A stretch of DNA of 64,000 nucleotides, taken from Platynereis dumerilii (Eukaryota > Annelida > Polychaeta > Phyllodocida > Nereididae). The notes under the pieces were generated by a model. That model saw only the letters and a list, made by a program, of their open reading frames with translations. It had not been told where the DNA came from and searched no databases. The stretch lies in assembly GCA_026936325.1 (NCBI GenBank), contig JAPTHN010000007.1, positions 20,857,974 through 20,921,973 on the forward strand. The letters are read 5' to 3'. The position numbers and the translations under genes are program-made. Numbering within the stretch: the stretch's first letter is position 1; the number at the start of each line of letters is the position of its first letter. This document shows positions 1 through 13,400 of the stretch, in pieces.

Positions 1-19
1 CTACCATTTGAAGACCTCT

Positions 20-44
20 GGTCACTGCGCTTCGCGCAGTGACC
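20..44. repeat. Short perfect hairpin
   Basis: The segment GGTCACTGCGC is followed after three bases by its exact reverse complement GCGCAGTGACC, giving an 11-bp stem. A weaker outer pairing (AGACC with GGTCT) extends it. It may be the end of a palindromic MITE cut by the window edge; no partner end is visible. Confidence 0.7.
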
Positions 45-2750
45 TGGCGGTCTCCATTATTATGCGCAATCAGTGCTAATAATTTTTCCTAGGTATTTTT
101 GATTTATTATCCTAGGGTTGGTAAGCATCTGCTTTAGCTGGGTGAGTCTCCAATTCAGATACTACAGCTGCTCTGGGCAACATGTTCTTTTGGTGTGATG
201 ATTTATAATATTGTCATTACTCATTTGTATTTACTTCTCTCTTTTATTTCTTTGAATATATAACCCCCTGCGCCACATTAATAAACCATTAAATGATGGC
301 AAATGTTCTTTTTGCACTTGATTTAAAAGCCAAGTAATCTCAGGAATATAAACAGCCTCATTGCTTATTTAATCGAAAAACATCTGACAAAATTTAATAG
401 TTCCATTCAGAAGCAACTCTGAATTAACAGATGGCTTTCATTTACCACTCAATTTATTCAAAATATTTCCATTATCTTGAATCATGTCTTTTTCTTTGGG
501 CTGCATGTATATCTTATGGTTTCGAAATTTTAAAATGGATATTAGATGCATATCAGTTCATTGTTGAGTCTGTGGATTCTTTCTTTGCCACGTTGATTCA
601 TTTTTCTCAACAACGAAAAAAGAATACCACAACAAATTTTTTACATTTTCCAAATTTAAAAATATCTCGCCGGGCTGATTGTTGAGTCTTGGAATTTATT
701 CTTGACATCATCTTGCTCTCAAAAAATGAATACTGCATTGAAATTTTAATTAAATGAAAAACTGTCTTATTTGATATGTTCATGATTTCCAGTGGCAAAT
801 AACCAGAAATAGGAATGGGGAGCAGCCTTGCAATGACTCCATGATGCTTAAACTACCTTTGTTTTCCATAGAATATACTGCTTTTACCATTGCATTATTT
901 ACAATATACTGCATAATATTACGAGTCAATAATTTCCAAATTGTCTGAAAATGATGAAGGAAACTTATTTGATTCCTTATGATTACATAACATAAATTTT
1001 CTTATGCGCAATAACAATTTTTGCGCAGTCTCCTGATGATGTGCTATTTATTATGGACATCCAATATGAATTTTTTGTTCTTTTATCGTAAACAACAACA
1101 TTATTCTTCCCAAGGTCACCCTGAACGGTGTTGATATCTACGATTCAATTCTGATTATGTTAAATTTGTGTTGGAATGGAGTAGCATTTTAGTTACGTCG
1201 CATGAACTCAATGCCGGCATTCATAATCTAACTTCCAAAGCTCCTGCTATCTTCGGCTCTGTTTTAGGCTAGGGCTGTATGTCATGATGTGTACTATTGC
1301 AGTTATATATAAAGCAATATTTCCCTTGCATCAACAAATGATCATTCTAGGAGTTCCAATGACCCGGAAATGATGAGACAAACTGCTATGAAGGGATCGC
1401 AGAAAAAAATAGCATTCAATTCAGGCCTCAAGTTCCTCATAAATCTGACAAACATCATTGACTTTGACATCCCCAGTGATTGCTGCTTCCAAAACTTCAT
1501 GGAGAACTTTAAATATCTTGCAATTGGCTGGAATAAAGTGCCGAAGATGTATCCCCTTGATATTGAATTGAGATGCTCTTCTATATAATGATGTGGTAAT
1601 GAGATGTGAATGAGATTGGTAGTTTTTAGCATTGAAGTTAGACAGTTGAATTCCAACATATTCAACTTTTAGGTTAGATTATGCATGAAAATTGGATCCA
1701 CAATAATGATTTTTTTTTGTCCTTGTTGGGTGATGATCACTTCAATTCAAAAAATGCAAACTGTTGAGATAAAACCACAACATAAACCATGCAATGTGAT
1801 AGCTGTAAACAACTGTATTTATCTATTTAATGCAATAGATCAGTTTGCTTTTATGGGCATTTAATTGGGATGTGTATCAGGTGATATTTGATGTCTGTAA
1901 CATTACCGCATATGCAGTTCTGCATTATGTTATCTATAAACTTGGCTTCTTTGTTCTCAAAGGCTATAAAAGCATTCTTGTTTTCCATATCAATCTTTAT
2001 TCAAGGATAGTTTTAAAAGCATGTTATACAGAGAATGCACAGAAGCTGAAACTGATAAAACATGTCAAAATTAACCACAAAAAAGTGCGAGAAATAGTCA
2101 AAAGAGGAGATATAGAATAAGAATGATAACCAAAGTTGGCCTGAGGACAAATAGTCTTGCAAGTGAGCAACCAATCTGCCTCCTGTGGGCACCTATTGGC
2201 TATTGTTCTGGTGTTGGGGACTAGCTAACTGGTGACTTTTGCCGCATCTGGAAAACAAGAGTCATTCGTAGGGGTGTGTAAGGCCAGCTAATGATGTTAT
2301 GGCCTTGCTTATCATTTTCTCACACCTTTAGCCCATCTGGGAAAACATTTAGGGCCCCTGTGACATTGTGACAATATCTGTCAGTGGCTTCCACTGACAC
2401 ATCCACAGTCTCCACACCCTTCCATGTTACTTTCCAACAGGAACCTTCTCCTGGTACAGCATGTTTTCTGGAATGCAGTGATTTTACATAAACTTGTTTG
2501 TATTTTACTGTTTTTTACAAAAAGAGAACTACATGTATTTGATCTCGTAGTTTATCAAGGGCTTGTTCACTTTTCACAAAAATGTTGTACAAAACTGTTG
2601 TCTTAAATTCCTTCTGCATTTACATGCCTTGTGTTATTGAAAACAAAACACACACACACTCACAAAGAACAGGTTGTAGTTTTTGTAAGTTTGAATTGTT
2701 GTACATGTATTCTGTATACTGATCACATATTTTTATTTTTATTTTCTCAG
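45..2750. other. No gene recognised; AT-rich unique-looking DNA
   Basis: Only short open frames occur here, none with recognisable domains. One overlapping pair of opposite-strand frames lies at about 1342-1665 (107 and 72 codons) without any family resemblance. A small CA run is at about 2649-2660. The tract immediately upstream of 2751 is pyrimidine-rich, fitting a splice acceptor. Confidence 0.5.
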
Positions 2751-2813
2751 GCATACATATCCTGGATTGTGGATTACCTCCCTGCACTGCCTGATAACGA
2801 ATCTACTGTGACG
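2751..2813 (+). CDS. Candidate internal coding exon (63 bp, 21 codons)
   Basis: A T-rich tract (2729-2748) ends in CAG at 2748-2750, a textbook splice acceptor. The exon ends ...GTGACG followed by GTAAGTT, a near-consensus donor. Only one of the three forward frames is open across the whole interval, and it reads AYISWIVDYLPALP followed by DNESTVT. The exon length is an exact multiple of three, so the flanking introns would share one phase. The peptide is amphipathic-looking with a hydrophobic WIVDYLPAL core, but I do not recognise the protein family. No neighbouring exon is identified in the window, so the parent gene would have introns of several kb on both sides. A chance pairing of acceptor, open frame and donor remains possible. 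Confidence 0.45.
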
Positions 2814-3596
2814 GTAAGTTAGCCATAATAACCATTTCAACTTAGTTTCTGCACTGGGTAACAATCTTCTGCACTAACCTCATTCACACAATGTTTAAAT
2901 ATTTAGTCTTAGATGCAATATTCCCTTGGTGATCTCGAGTCAAGCTTTTATGAGCATTTACTCTCTGTGAAGGAGAAATCAAAGTGCTTGGTGCTTTGAG
3001 TCAATTTTAGATAGCTTTGCTTGTTTCATGCACCCTTATTAGACTAAGACTAATTAGGGCTTGAAACCAACAAAGCGTATTGATTGATCAAGAACAGATC
3101 CAATGGCAATATTGGGCAAACATTTGTTTTATATTTATTTCAAGTATTTGATATTGTTGCAACTTGCAAGGGATATCTCTGTGTGGAATTCCAGTTTGTT
3201 TGAAAAAGAAAAACACCGAAGAGACTTTGTATCATTGAATTGGTTCGTACAAATTTAACTCTGAACACGACATGAAGTAGTGCACACCCGTTTTAAGCAC
3301 CATTTTGCGAAATATAAGAAAGTGATTTACCAAAGGAATTATGATTTCATATTTTGTGTAAATAATCAGCTAGTTTGGCAAAAACTTTTCCTAATAGGTA
3401 ATATCGTATATAAGTGCGCTGTAGCCCTTACTTTTTTAAGTGCGACTGATGTTCTATCGTGATATAACATAAGTATAACCAGGCAGAGAGTGTGGAAGTC
3501 TCACAGCATCAATTCAAAAATCACTCTGGAGAATGATGCATTCATTGCTGATGGTTATTTTGCTGTTGCTGCTGCTGCTGATGATGATGCCACCTC
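2814..3596. other. No gene recognised
   Basis: AT-rich sequence following the candidate exon's donor. I see no inverted termini, satellite or convincing second exon. Confidence 0.5.
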
Positions 3597-3723
3597 ATAC
3601 TCACTGCACCTCCTTCATATGCATCACTTCCTACTGCGGCTATTCCACATGAGGTTCTGAGCAAAGCTCCAATTTTAAAATTGCATCAGATTTGCAATGT
3701 ATGGACAAGCTGCTGTCTGGGGA
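3597..3723 (+). repeat. Exon-like dispersed segment, third copy
   Basis: This ~125-bp stretch matches the right-hand parts of 42950-43080 and 63555-63690. The forward frame reads SLPTAAIPHEVLSKAPIL and continues with KLHQICNVWTSCC; the other two copies read almost the same. Homology stops abruptly shortly after, apart from a weak match around ATTGCCACAT at about 3752. It may be an exon of a duplicated gene or part of a repeat. Differences among copies fall mostly at amino-acid-changing positions, so I do not call it a gene. Confidence 0.5.
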
Positions 3724-6391
3724 AAACGGCACTCGGACGGAGTCATATTATTGCCACATACCGAAGTAGACCTAAAGGTGCAGAGCAAAGTACACATTCG
3801 CAAACTTAACACTGGCATCATATCCAAGTTCCAAGAATGATATACATTGTTTAAAATTAGAAACAGAGTATATGCTGGGGTAAATTTAATTAAATTTGCA
3901 TATATATCAATTGATTAGAAGACCATGTAGCATGCATGTGTTTCGTAACTGCGGACTGCGGTTAAGTGGGGGGTTTTTTTTTTTCAGTTTGGCCGCAGAA
4001 ATTGAAATAATCACCAGAGTTTGTGGTATGCTGAGTGTTCAGGTTTTTGATTATTGTCTTGTATCAACAGTCAACCATATTTTAGCGAGAGACCAGATTT
4101 TTGGATTTTTTGGATTATGCAGAGTGCTAAGTGTTGTTTTAGCTCAGCTTTGCATATGCCTTTCTTACAAGAGGGGCTTGGAATTGGGAGTGACTTTACA
4201 AAGCAAATGTTAGATTTAAGCCTTTCTTGTTCAGCCATAATCACATATTACAGAGTTTCCATCATTTTCTGATGATTCTGGGAGGTTTGATCCTTTTTTC
4301 TTCTGAATTTATGACCTTGTCTGAGGCGAAACATTTTTTGCCGTGGGGCAGTGTCAACACTGAACTAAAAGCGAGGAACACTATTGTGCTAATTGTATAT
4401 ATATGCATAAACCTTCAGGTATGAGACATTCAGGAAAAACCTAATGTACTACAACTTAATGCAAGCTATATGCAAAATCTCATGTCTATGTTTCCCAAGT
4501 AGATTTTTTTTTTAATTCAATTTTTGGGCTGGTTGTTGTGTTACTGAGATTCCATTATGGCTGAATATTAATTATTGAGTTTGCAAATTTAAATATTCAA
4601 GTTCTCTCTCTCTTGTCCTTCTCTTTTGTCAATATCTTTTGTCGCTGTCTTTTGTCAATATCTTTTGTGGATTGCTTGTTGATCTCTTTGTCATTTGGGT
4701 TATTATTTGGTTACAAATGTTGTTTCTGGCTTTCCTTTTGGAATTAAATGAATCATCATATTATTCATAACTGGAAAAAATGAGGACATCATGTTGTTTA
4801 GGTTTTCAATGTAGAATTGATTTTTCCCCAATTACATCTATCCAGATTCCTAGCCTTTCCCTGAATAATGATCAGATAGCAACTTGAAAATATTGTATAT
4901 ATATTTTCATTATTTATCACTTATTTGATAATGACTCTGAGTTATTGAACCATTATGCAGTCTGTTTTATTTAGTTTCAGCGGTTGTAAACATGGCGAGG
5001 ATAGTATCCCATGCTGACATTTCTGTGTAATGACAAGCAAGAGAATCCGGTCTGGTTGGGTGCTCTTGCCTTTGTGCTTATGGTGTGATGGGGTAATTGC
5101 TCATTACCAAGTGTTATGACTGTTATGACAGAGTGGGCCTGCAGATGTTGGCTGGAGACTCCTGGCTGATTGATTGTTCGGTCACGGTTATGTGTCGAGA
5201 GAAACTCTGTGGTAGTTTCCTCCCCTCATTCTGTGTTCTTGCAAGTTGCAAGTTGGACTGAGTGAGTATATTGGCCCATGTGACTTACAGCATGAAGTGC
5301 AAATGGGTGGACACCATGCAATGATCACACCATACTTATAAATCATTTCTGAGCATTCCCAATTGAGAAGATGGAGGAACGGTGCCTTGGAACTAGGGCA
5401 TACATCATCATTAGACCACTTGTGGTAATATTGGAGGACTGCTTGCTGTGTCTGCTTGGACAGTTCTGCAAATTTTCTATTGACCCAGTCAAGAAGCCCT
5501 TTTCTACTTTTTTCTCCTACACTGGCAAACTGAGAACTTTACTATGTGGTCTAGAGGTATATGATGATATACTGCAAACTATAAGAAACAGTTTGCCCCT
5601 TTTAGCAGAAAACCCATACAATACATCAGGAAAGTTGTTCTGCCTATTTGTGTCTCACTTTAGTCTTGGTATTGACTGAGACAAATTACAGACAGTGGGC
5701 CTATATCAAAACTAATGAAAGGATGGCTCATCTATTGACAATAGGTGAAAATGAGCTCTGCTTTCAAAGTGAAGTCAAACATCCCAGACTCCTTAAAAAA
5801 AGGTCCTCAAAAAAGGATATATTACAAAAATGCATGCCTGCCACGATGTTAGATCTGCTGGTTTCTCTGAGATGAAAGGCTTATGAAAGATTCAAAATGT
5901 TGCCAGAAAACTCAGAGCACAGGATGCCAAAGTCTACTTCATCAAGAACTTCTGTAGCAGTTTAAGGACAAACATTTTAGTGAAAAATGTGAATGACGAT
6001 TGACATAATATTATTATTTAAGGCTGTGGTGTTTCTGGTACTGGTGCGAGGAAAAGATAGGTGACTGAGACAGGAAATATGAAGATTTATTCATCAAAAC
6101 AGCTGGAAGTTTTGAGTTGATACCATGTTGAATCTTTAATGGTGTATGCACAGTATCAAATTGTGCCTTTTATTCTTTCTGTTGGAAGCACAGTGTGTTT
6201 CTCTTGTCAATATGGCCAGGATGATCTTCATAATGGCAGAACATTTTTAAAGCTGACAATTTGGAGGAAGTTCAAACCTGATTCAGTCCTTGATACCTGG
6301 TTGGATCCTTTTTGAAAACACATATTTCAAAGCTCTCCTTATCATTTCCAGAATTTACCAGATATTCTATCGATAGGTCACCTCAAACATA
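3724..6391. other. No gene recognised
   Basis: Unique-looking AT-rich DNA. A minor tandem duplication of CTTTTGTCAATATCTTTTGT occurs at about 4621-4670. Open frames of 102-105 codons (3896-4213 and 5371-5679) have no recognisable domain, splice context or codon bias, and I treat them as chance. Confidence 0.5.
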
Positions 6392-6599
6392 CACTGTAAA
6401 ATTTGAAATTTTGAGTTAGCTGAAATGATCGAGTGAGATGGTTGCACAATTTGTTTGAGCCATGATAGCTTGCCCTTTTGAGTTATGATTATCTTTATGT
6501 TGTTATAACTTGCAAACAACAAGCTATCTTGGCTCAAAGGAATTGTGCAACCATCTCACTCAATCAATTAAGCTAACTCAAAATTCAAAATTTACAGTG
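6392..6599. mobile_element. Palindromic MITE, copy 1 (~208 bp)
   Basis: The element begins CACTGTAAAATTTGAAATTT and ends with its near reverse complement, ...AAATTTACAGTG. Nearly the whole length folds back on itself, including the internal pair ATGGTTGCACAA / TTGTGCAACCAT. A second copy lies at 24267-24472. No coding capacity. I could not define a clean target duplication. Confidence 0.85.
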
Positions 6600-7781
6600 C
6601 GGTTAGTATTATCTCTAAAGTGTAATGTATCAAGTCCATGTCGAACCCGCCGTCTTTTTTTCTATCTGTGTCTATCTACATTAGTCCATCTCCATGTAGG
6701 CATTTATTTGAAAAGTGGGGCCAAAACTAAAAAGGTCACTGCATAAAAGCGAATCATCCAATTTCCATGGGTTTTGTTTTTTCTGAAAGAACTCTGATAG
6801 GGCTATCAGAAAAAATATATAATGATGCTTGTAATCACAGTTTCCACTGTAAGATACTCAAAAAAGACCAAAAATAGAGTTTTAAAAGGTCCCCGGTTTT
6901 TAGATCCTATTTTGGAAGGCTGGCATTTTTGTCCAGAACATCCCACAGTAAGAATCAATATTTCACACCATCTCTTATGCCTTGAGGTATAAAAAAAAAA
7001 TATCAGGTGATTTTTGAAAAATATTGCACTACTGGTTTTGAGGGGACAAAGATCCGAAAGCTGACTGTCACACCTTGGTGTGACTATTGAAAAAGTGACA
7101 TAAGTGCATTTTGTCACCACTAAAACCACATTCAGCCGTGCTAATGTATTTTACTTTTGTAGTACTAGGTCCCATCTTTCATTTAAAGCTTAAATGACAG
7201 CGCTACTGCCATTGCTCACTGAGCAGTGAAGCTTCAAAGAGGTGTAACGACCGGGATAGTTCGTGTAACGTACCTCACGCTTGTAGAAAATGACTGAGTC
7301 CAGCCTCCAAGAAAACCACAGTGATCATTGTGACCTTTCTCTGTGACTGTCGTAACTGTACAGTGACTGTCATGCTTCCAAAGTAGAATTCTGTCTACAA
7401 TTTGTCTACCTGCTGTTATATATATTTTTTTATGTATACATTATATATAATTAAGAAAATTAATAATTCTCTATTATGGATAGTGCCTCCCCCTCCTGAA
7501 ACATTCGGGCTAACTTTCCCGTGGTCAGCCTGGCTACACGGTGCCAGGGGGGTCACTCCCAGAAATTCACAACCTATGCATGAAAAAGAATGTTCATGTG
7601 GTGATAGCCAGTGCAAAATATAAACAATGATAAAAAATCTAATATTCTAAGTTCCCAGGTTCGAATAATGTGAAGCCAGCTCCTATTTTCAGCTTCCAGT
7701 CAGCTTTCAGTTAGATGAAGTAATATAATGTGGATTGTTTGGAACTAAAGTGGGGTCTACTACGCGTGTCTGTATGTATTG
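6600..7781. other. No gene; contains a dispersed repeat fragment
   Basis: The segment at about 6697-6770 recurs on the opposite strand at about 17100-17186; the shared core is GGCATTTATTTGAAAAGTGG followed by GGCC. Near 7310-7380 and again near 16880-17000 there are clusters of GTGACTGT-like motifs, suggesting the two places share an old repeat. The rest is unremarkable. Confidence 0.5.
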
Positions 7782-7934
7782 CATAGCGGATCCAGGGGGG
7801 GGGGGGTTTAGGGGGCTCAACCTCCTCCCCCCCACAGACCCGTAGATTTTAAATATAGTTTAAAAAAAAATCCCAATATTTTTTATGTATCTCCCAACCC
7901 CTAGTCCCTACGACATTTTCTGGATCTGCTCCTG
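7782..7934. mobile_element. Short MITE with GGATCCAG-type ends, copy 1
   Basis: Ends are CATAGCGGATCCAG and CTGGATCTGCTCCTG, an imperfect inverted repeat. A long G run follows the left end, and C-rich stretches lie inside. A second copy is at 39529-39675, sharing the phrase GTAGATTTT and C-rich blocks. hAT elements often begin CAGGG; membership is plausible, but no 8-bp duplication is evident. Confidence 0.6.
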
Positions 7935-8146
7935 TGTATAGTACTTGTTCATTGAATGATAACTGTGTTCTGTCACCAGGCCTACACAAGGGTATTTTTC
8001 AGATGCCCAATCAGCTCCTATCATTAAACCCTCACAACAGTAACGCAAACAGTTAATGAGTATTGACAGGCAATAGTTTTCATCTATATGTCTGAAACAT
8101 CAGTAAATAAATGTATATATATTTTTCATAATACAAGATCTTTCTC

Positions 8147-9429
8147 GGGAAAACCTAAAACCCGGGACAAGCGCCCGGGACGACACGGGACGCCCGGGAC
8201 GGACTAATTGCCGTGACAGCATCCCGGGACAGGCTTTGCTGATTGAAAATGGTTATAGTTAGACAGCTATTTTACGTACAGAAATGGCAGACCACTTTTT
8301 AGATAGCTAAGATGATTACCTATCGATGTGAATTAAAAAAACAGACTTTACAAAGTTTTTTCCATGAAAATATGACAATTTTTCACCAAGTTACACCAAA
8401 AATTATTTTGACATGACATCTTAAATTTATCTTTTAATAATACCAACAATTCTACACAAAAATAACAGAATTAATTATTCATTGCAGAACTATCTTGTTC
8501 TTCAGTAATAACTTTTTATTATGCACAATCATCTAGCATACAAAGTTCAGGAATCTTGTAATTCTGTAGTTCTATATTCTCCCCGGGATATTCTCTCTAT
8601 CTCTATTTCTCTATCTTTCTACAGATAGCTCTCTGGAGCTATAGGGTCTGTTTTTTTTCTTTGATGTCACGACAATCCTAAAAGGCATTTATTACAATAA
8701 TATAGCTTAAGTTAAGTTGAAATTTGTGCCATTGGTAGGTATACTTTATCATTTTTATTAACAACACATTTTATTGGATGCAATTGAGTTGACGGCACTG
8801 ATAACAGACTGTCAACGTTAACCGTAAGAGCCACTGGTATGTGATCCTCATCAGTAACATCATAATTTATATTATAATATCCATAATACATTCATCAAAG
8901 TCCTTACTGCTTATAACATGATCTAACCAAGATGTGGTGCCCCAGGCTTCACTTACATGTGATGTCTATGAGTTCGAGGGCAGCATTTTTGTTGATGAAA
9001 TGATCAGCTGAAATGTTGTAAAATTTAAATTTATTTTCTCTTCTCTTCCAGCTATAATGTTTAAGTTTCAGGCCTACTTCTCACCAAGCACCTGCATGTT
9101 CAGCCAATGTAACGGCGTCAAAAATGTCTATTTCTGTATGTAATTAGGCCTATAATTAAAAGAAATAAAACGCACACCTCTTAAAAGAGACAGAACATAA
9201 AACTACTCAATAGCTTTGTGACCTTTCAAGCCTGCTTATTACGAATGATTTTAATGGTTATTTTGGTTTTTAAAGCAGTCTAAACAAATGTGGCTTGATC
9301 TCAATGTTTTTCATGCAGTGATCCTTACAAAATTTCATGGCCATACCTCAATTTGAAGTCAGTTTTTGAGCTGTTTTAAAAGGTGTGCGTTTTTAAGTGT
9401 GAGCAGTTCAGATAAATATCTGGACTCTG

Positions 9430-9494
<65 letters not shown>

Positions 9495-9810
9495 TAGTAA
9501 ACACAGTAAACTCACACAAGAGTGTGATGTAAAGTTAAGCTTGAGAGACACAAAAAGGTTGCATAAAATAAACTAAATGACAAACAAGGTTTATTATAGA
9601 AAAGGAATATTGAGAATTAAAGTTTCTCTTGAGATAGAACATGATCACAGCTTTCTAAAAAGTGGTCTGCCGTTTCTGTATCTCAAACGGTTGTTCCTCT
9701 TTCAGCTAAATATCATTAAAGTTACTGTCCCGGAACTCTGTCCCGGCAATTAGTTCGTCCCGGCCGTCCCGTGTCATCCCGGGCGCTTGTCCCGGGGTTT
9801 AGGTAGTCCC
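8147..9810. mobile_element. 1.66-kb DNA transposon, long GC-rich inverted termini, 9-bp target duplication
   Basis: The target duplication ATCTTTCTC lies at 8138-8146 and 9811-9819. Both ends run GGGA/GGGAC, then CCTAAA, then CCCGGGACAAGCGCCCGGGA. The match continues inward for about 170 bp to a phrase containing GGCAGACCACTTTTTAGA. The GC-rich termini contrast with an AT-rich interior that carries a GATA microsatellite. No transposase frame is visible, so the copy is non-autonomous. A 9-bp duplication fits Mutator-like elements; hAT (8 bp) would need the ends shifted. Confidence 0.9.
9430..9494. repeat. (GATA)n microsatellite
   Basis: About 16 uninterrupted GATA units lie inside the 8147-9810 transposon. 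Confidence 0.98.
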
Positions 9811-9819
9811 ATCTTTCTC

Positions 9820-10195
9820 AATCCAGATCCAGCAGAGTGATTTACTTGGCGGATATTTCTATTTCAACCATGGAGATGGAATAGAATCAAGCAGAGGGGG
9901 TGGCAGCTGGTGGGGCATGCACTTTCCTGGAGGGGCGCTTATGTATACTTACTGTATATTTCAACCAAGACACTTTTAAAAGTTTAATATTAGGTGCACC
10001 GAGTTGGGGGGGGGGCACATATACAATATATGGGGGTATGTGCCCCATACCCGCTCCCACACAAATGTCTATTGTAAACCTTCGATTTTTCCTCAACTAG
10101 CTATGTATTGTCCCTAATAATACTAAAATTGCCCAGTGAAATAACTTCAATAATTTTGCCGTCCGTTACTTGGTTGAATGGTTATTTCATGGTTT
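9820..10195. other. No gene; G-rich patches
   Basis: G runs at about 9896-9900 and 10007-10015 and a small inverted repeat (GGGGCACATA ... TATGTGCCCC, about 10012-10046) are the only structure seen. Confidence 0.5.
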
Positions 10196-10335
10196 TTCCT
10201 ATTTTCCCCTCATATTTTCCCACATATTTTCCTTCGTATTTTCCCTCGTTTTTTCCCTCGTATTTTCCCTCATAAATTATTTTCCCTCATATTTTCCCTG
10301 ACTGTATTTTCCCTCATATTTTCCCTTGAATAGTC
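10196..10335. repeat. Pyrimidine-rich minisatellite (TATTTTCCCTC-like)
   Basis: About ten imperfect units of ATTTTCCCTC with variable spacers (CATATTTTCCC, CGTATTTTCCC, CATAAATTATTTTCCC) follow one another on the plus strand; one strand is almost purine-free. One more isolated unit (CATATTTTCCCTCGGG) lies near 10400. Confidence 0.9.
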
Positions 10336-10479
10336 ATGGAATAAATACATTATGACATGGATTGTTTTGAACTGACCCTCCTATTCTTCCTGCCAGCCCA
10401 TATTTTCCCTCGGGCCTAGCGGCATGGAGATTACTCCAGTCAATACAAAACAAACCATGTAATAATATATAATTATACC

Positions 10480-13400
10480 AAAGTCAACTACTGTGACTTT
10501 TCTGTGACTTTGGTGACTAAATGTTGCCTTGTCAGTGTTGTGAATGTGGCTGATTCTAAACCTATAGTCCATGAAATGTCACATATGACTGCATGTGGTG
10601 CTGCGACTCTGGTGATAACGCGTCTAGCTTTTTAGAAAATTATTTTGAGAATTTCACTGATTTCATACCCACAAACATTATAGCCCTTGTGATATTTACA
10701 TTAACTATGTCATTGATTGCAACCCTGCAGGCCATGTAATTACACTTTTTTCATAGTGACTCTATAACTGATAATATCCTATCTTCCGACACTGAAGTTT
10801 TAAAATTTTGCTGGTGCCAAACAAATATTAGGCCTGCTGTGACCATGGTGACTAAAAGTTCACTTGCCATTGCCATTTACATTAACTATGTCATTCATTT
10901 CAAACCAGCAGACCATGTAATTCAACTTTTTGTTGTGACTATGATGACTGATAATACCATCATTTCTAACACCCACATTTTTAGAATTCCGCTGTTAGCA
11001 AAAAATATTAGGCCTGTTGTGACTATGGTGACTAAAAGATCAAGTGCTTGCCTTTTGCCATTTGCATTAACTATGTCATTGATTGCAACCCAGCATAGCA
11101 TGTAATTCAACTTTTTTAATAGTGACTATGATGACTGATAATGTCATCATTTCTCACACCCAAATTTTTAGAATTTTGCAGTAACCAAACAAATATTAGT
11201 CCTGCTGTGACTATGGTGACTAAAGGATCACTTGCCGTTTTGCTATTTACATTAACTATGTCATTGATTGCAACCCAGCATAGCATGTAATTCAACTTTT
11301 TTAAAAGTGACTATGATGACTGATAATATCATCATTTCTCACACCCAAATTTTTAGAATTTTGCAGTAACCAAACAAATATTAGTCCTGATGTGACTATG
11401 GTGACTAAAGGATCACTTGCCGTTTTGCTATTTACATTAACTATGTCATTGATTGCAACCTAGCATACCATGTAATTCAACTTTTATAATAGTGACTATG
11501 ATGACTGATAATATCATCATTTCTCATACCCAAATTTTTAGAATTTTGCAGTAACCAAACAAATATTAGTCCTGCTGTGACGATGGTGACTAAAGGATCA
11601 CTTGCCGTTTTGCTATTTACATTAACTATGTCATTGATTGCAACCCAGCATAGCATGTAATTCAACTTTTTTAATAGTGACTATGATGACTGATAATATC
11701 ATCATTTCTCACTACCAAATTTTTAGAATTTTGCTGTTATGAAACAAATATTAGACCTGCTGTGACTATGGTGACTAAAAAATCACTTGCCTTTTGCTAT
11801 TTACAATTAACTATGTCATTGATTGCAACCCAACTGACCATGTAATTCCACTTTCTTTATTGTGACTATAATGACTAATAATATAACTTCGGACACCTAA
11901 ATTTTTAAAATTTTGTTGTTACATAATGTATATAAGGCCTGCTGTGACCATGGTGACTAAAAGAATAAAAATATCACTTGCCTTTTGCCATTTACAAATA
12001 ACTATGTGATTGATTGCAACCCAACAGACCATGTAATTCAACTTTCTTTGTAGTGACTATGATGACTGATAATATCATAACTTCTGACACCTAAATTTTT
12101 AGAATTTTGCTGTAAGCCTGTTATCAAATAAATATTAGGCCTGCCGTGACCAGGGTGACTAAAAGATCAAGTGCTTGCCTTTTGCCATCTACATTAACTA
12201 TGTCAATGATTGCAACCCGACAGACCATGTAATTCAACTTTCCTTATAGCGACTATGATGACTAATAATATCACTTCTGACACCTATATTTTTAAAATAT
12301 TGCTGGTACCAAACATTTATTAGGCCTACTGTGACTATGGTGACTAAAAGAATGAAAAGATCATTTGCCTTTTGCAACAGACTATGTAATTCAACTTTCT
12401 TTATTGTGACTATGATGACTGATAATATCATCACGTCTGACACCTGAATCACAATTAACAAATAACTATGTGATTGATTGCAACCCAACAGACCATGTAA
12501 GTCAACTGTATTTGTAGTGACTATGATGACTGATAATATCATAACTTCTAACACCTTAATTTCTAGAATTTTGTCGGTGCCAAACAAATATTAGGCCTAC
12601 AGTGACTGTCGTGACTATAAGATCACATGCCTTTTGCTATTTACAAATAACTATGTGATCGATTGGAACCCAACAGACCATGTAAGTCAACTGTCTTTGT
12701 AGTGACTATGATGACTGATAATATCATCACTTCTAACACCTAAATTTCTAGAATTTTGTTGGTGCGTAACAAACATTAGGCGTACAGTGACTATGGTGAC
12801 TATGAGATCACTTGCCTTTTGCAATTTACAAATAACTATGTGATCAATTGCAACCCAACAGACCATGTAATTCAACTTTTTTTATTGTGCATATGATGAC
12901 TGACAATATCATCACTTCTAACACCCAAATTATTAGAGCTTTGCTGGTACCAAACAAATATTAGGCCTGCTGTGACTATGGTGACTAAAAGATCAAGTGC
13001 TTGCCTTTTGCCATTTACATTAACTATGTCATTGATTGCAACCCAACAGACCATGTAATTCAACTTTTTTTATTGTGACAATGATGACTGCCAATATCAT
13101 CACTTCTGATACCCAAATTTTTAGAGTTTTGCTGGTACCAAACAAATATTAGGCCTGCTGTGACTGTGGTGACTAAAGGATCACTTGCCTTTTTGCTATT
13201 TACATTAACTATGTCATTGATTGCAACCCAGCATACCATGTAATTCAACTTTTTTAATAGTGACTATGATGACTGATAATTTCATCATTTCTCACACCCA
13301 AATTTTTAGAATTTTGCTGTAACCAAACAAATATTAGTCCTGCTATGACTATGGTGACTAAAGGAATACTTGCCTTTTTGCTATCAACAAATAATTATGC

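Noticed and set aside
10922-13248. Repeated minus-strand frames reading MNYMVCWVAINDIVN
   Set aside because: They are products of the ~185-bp satellite, not a gene family.
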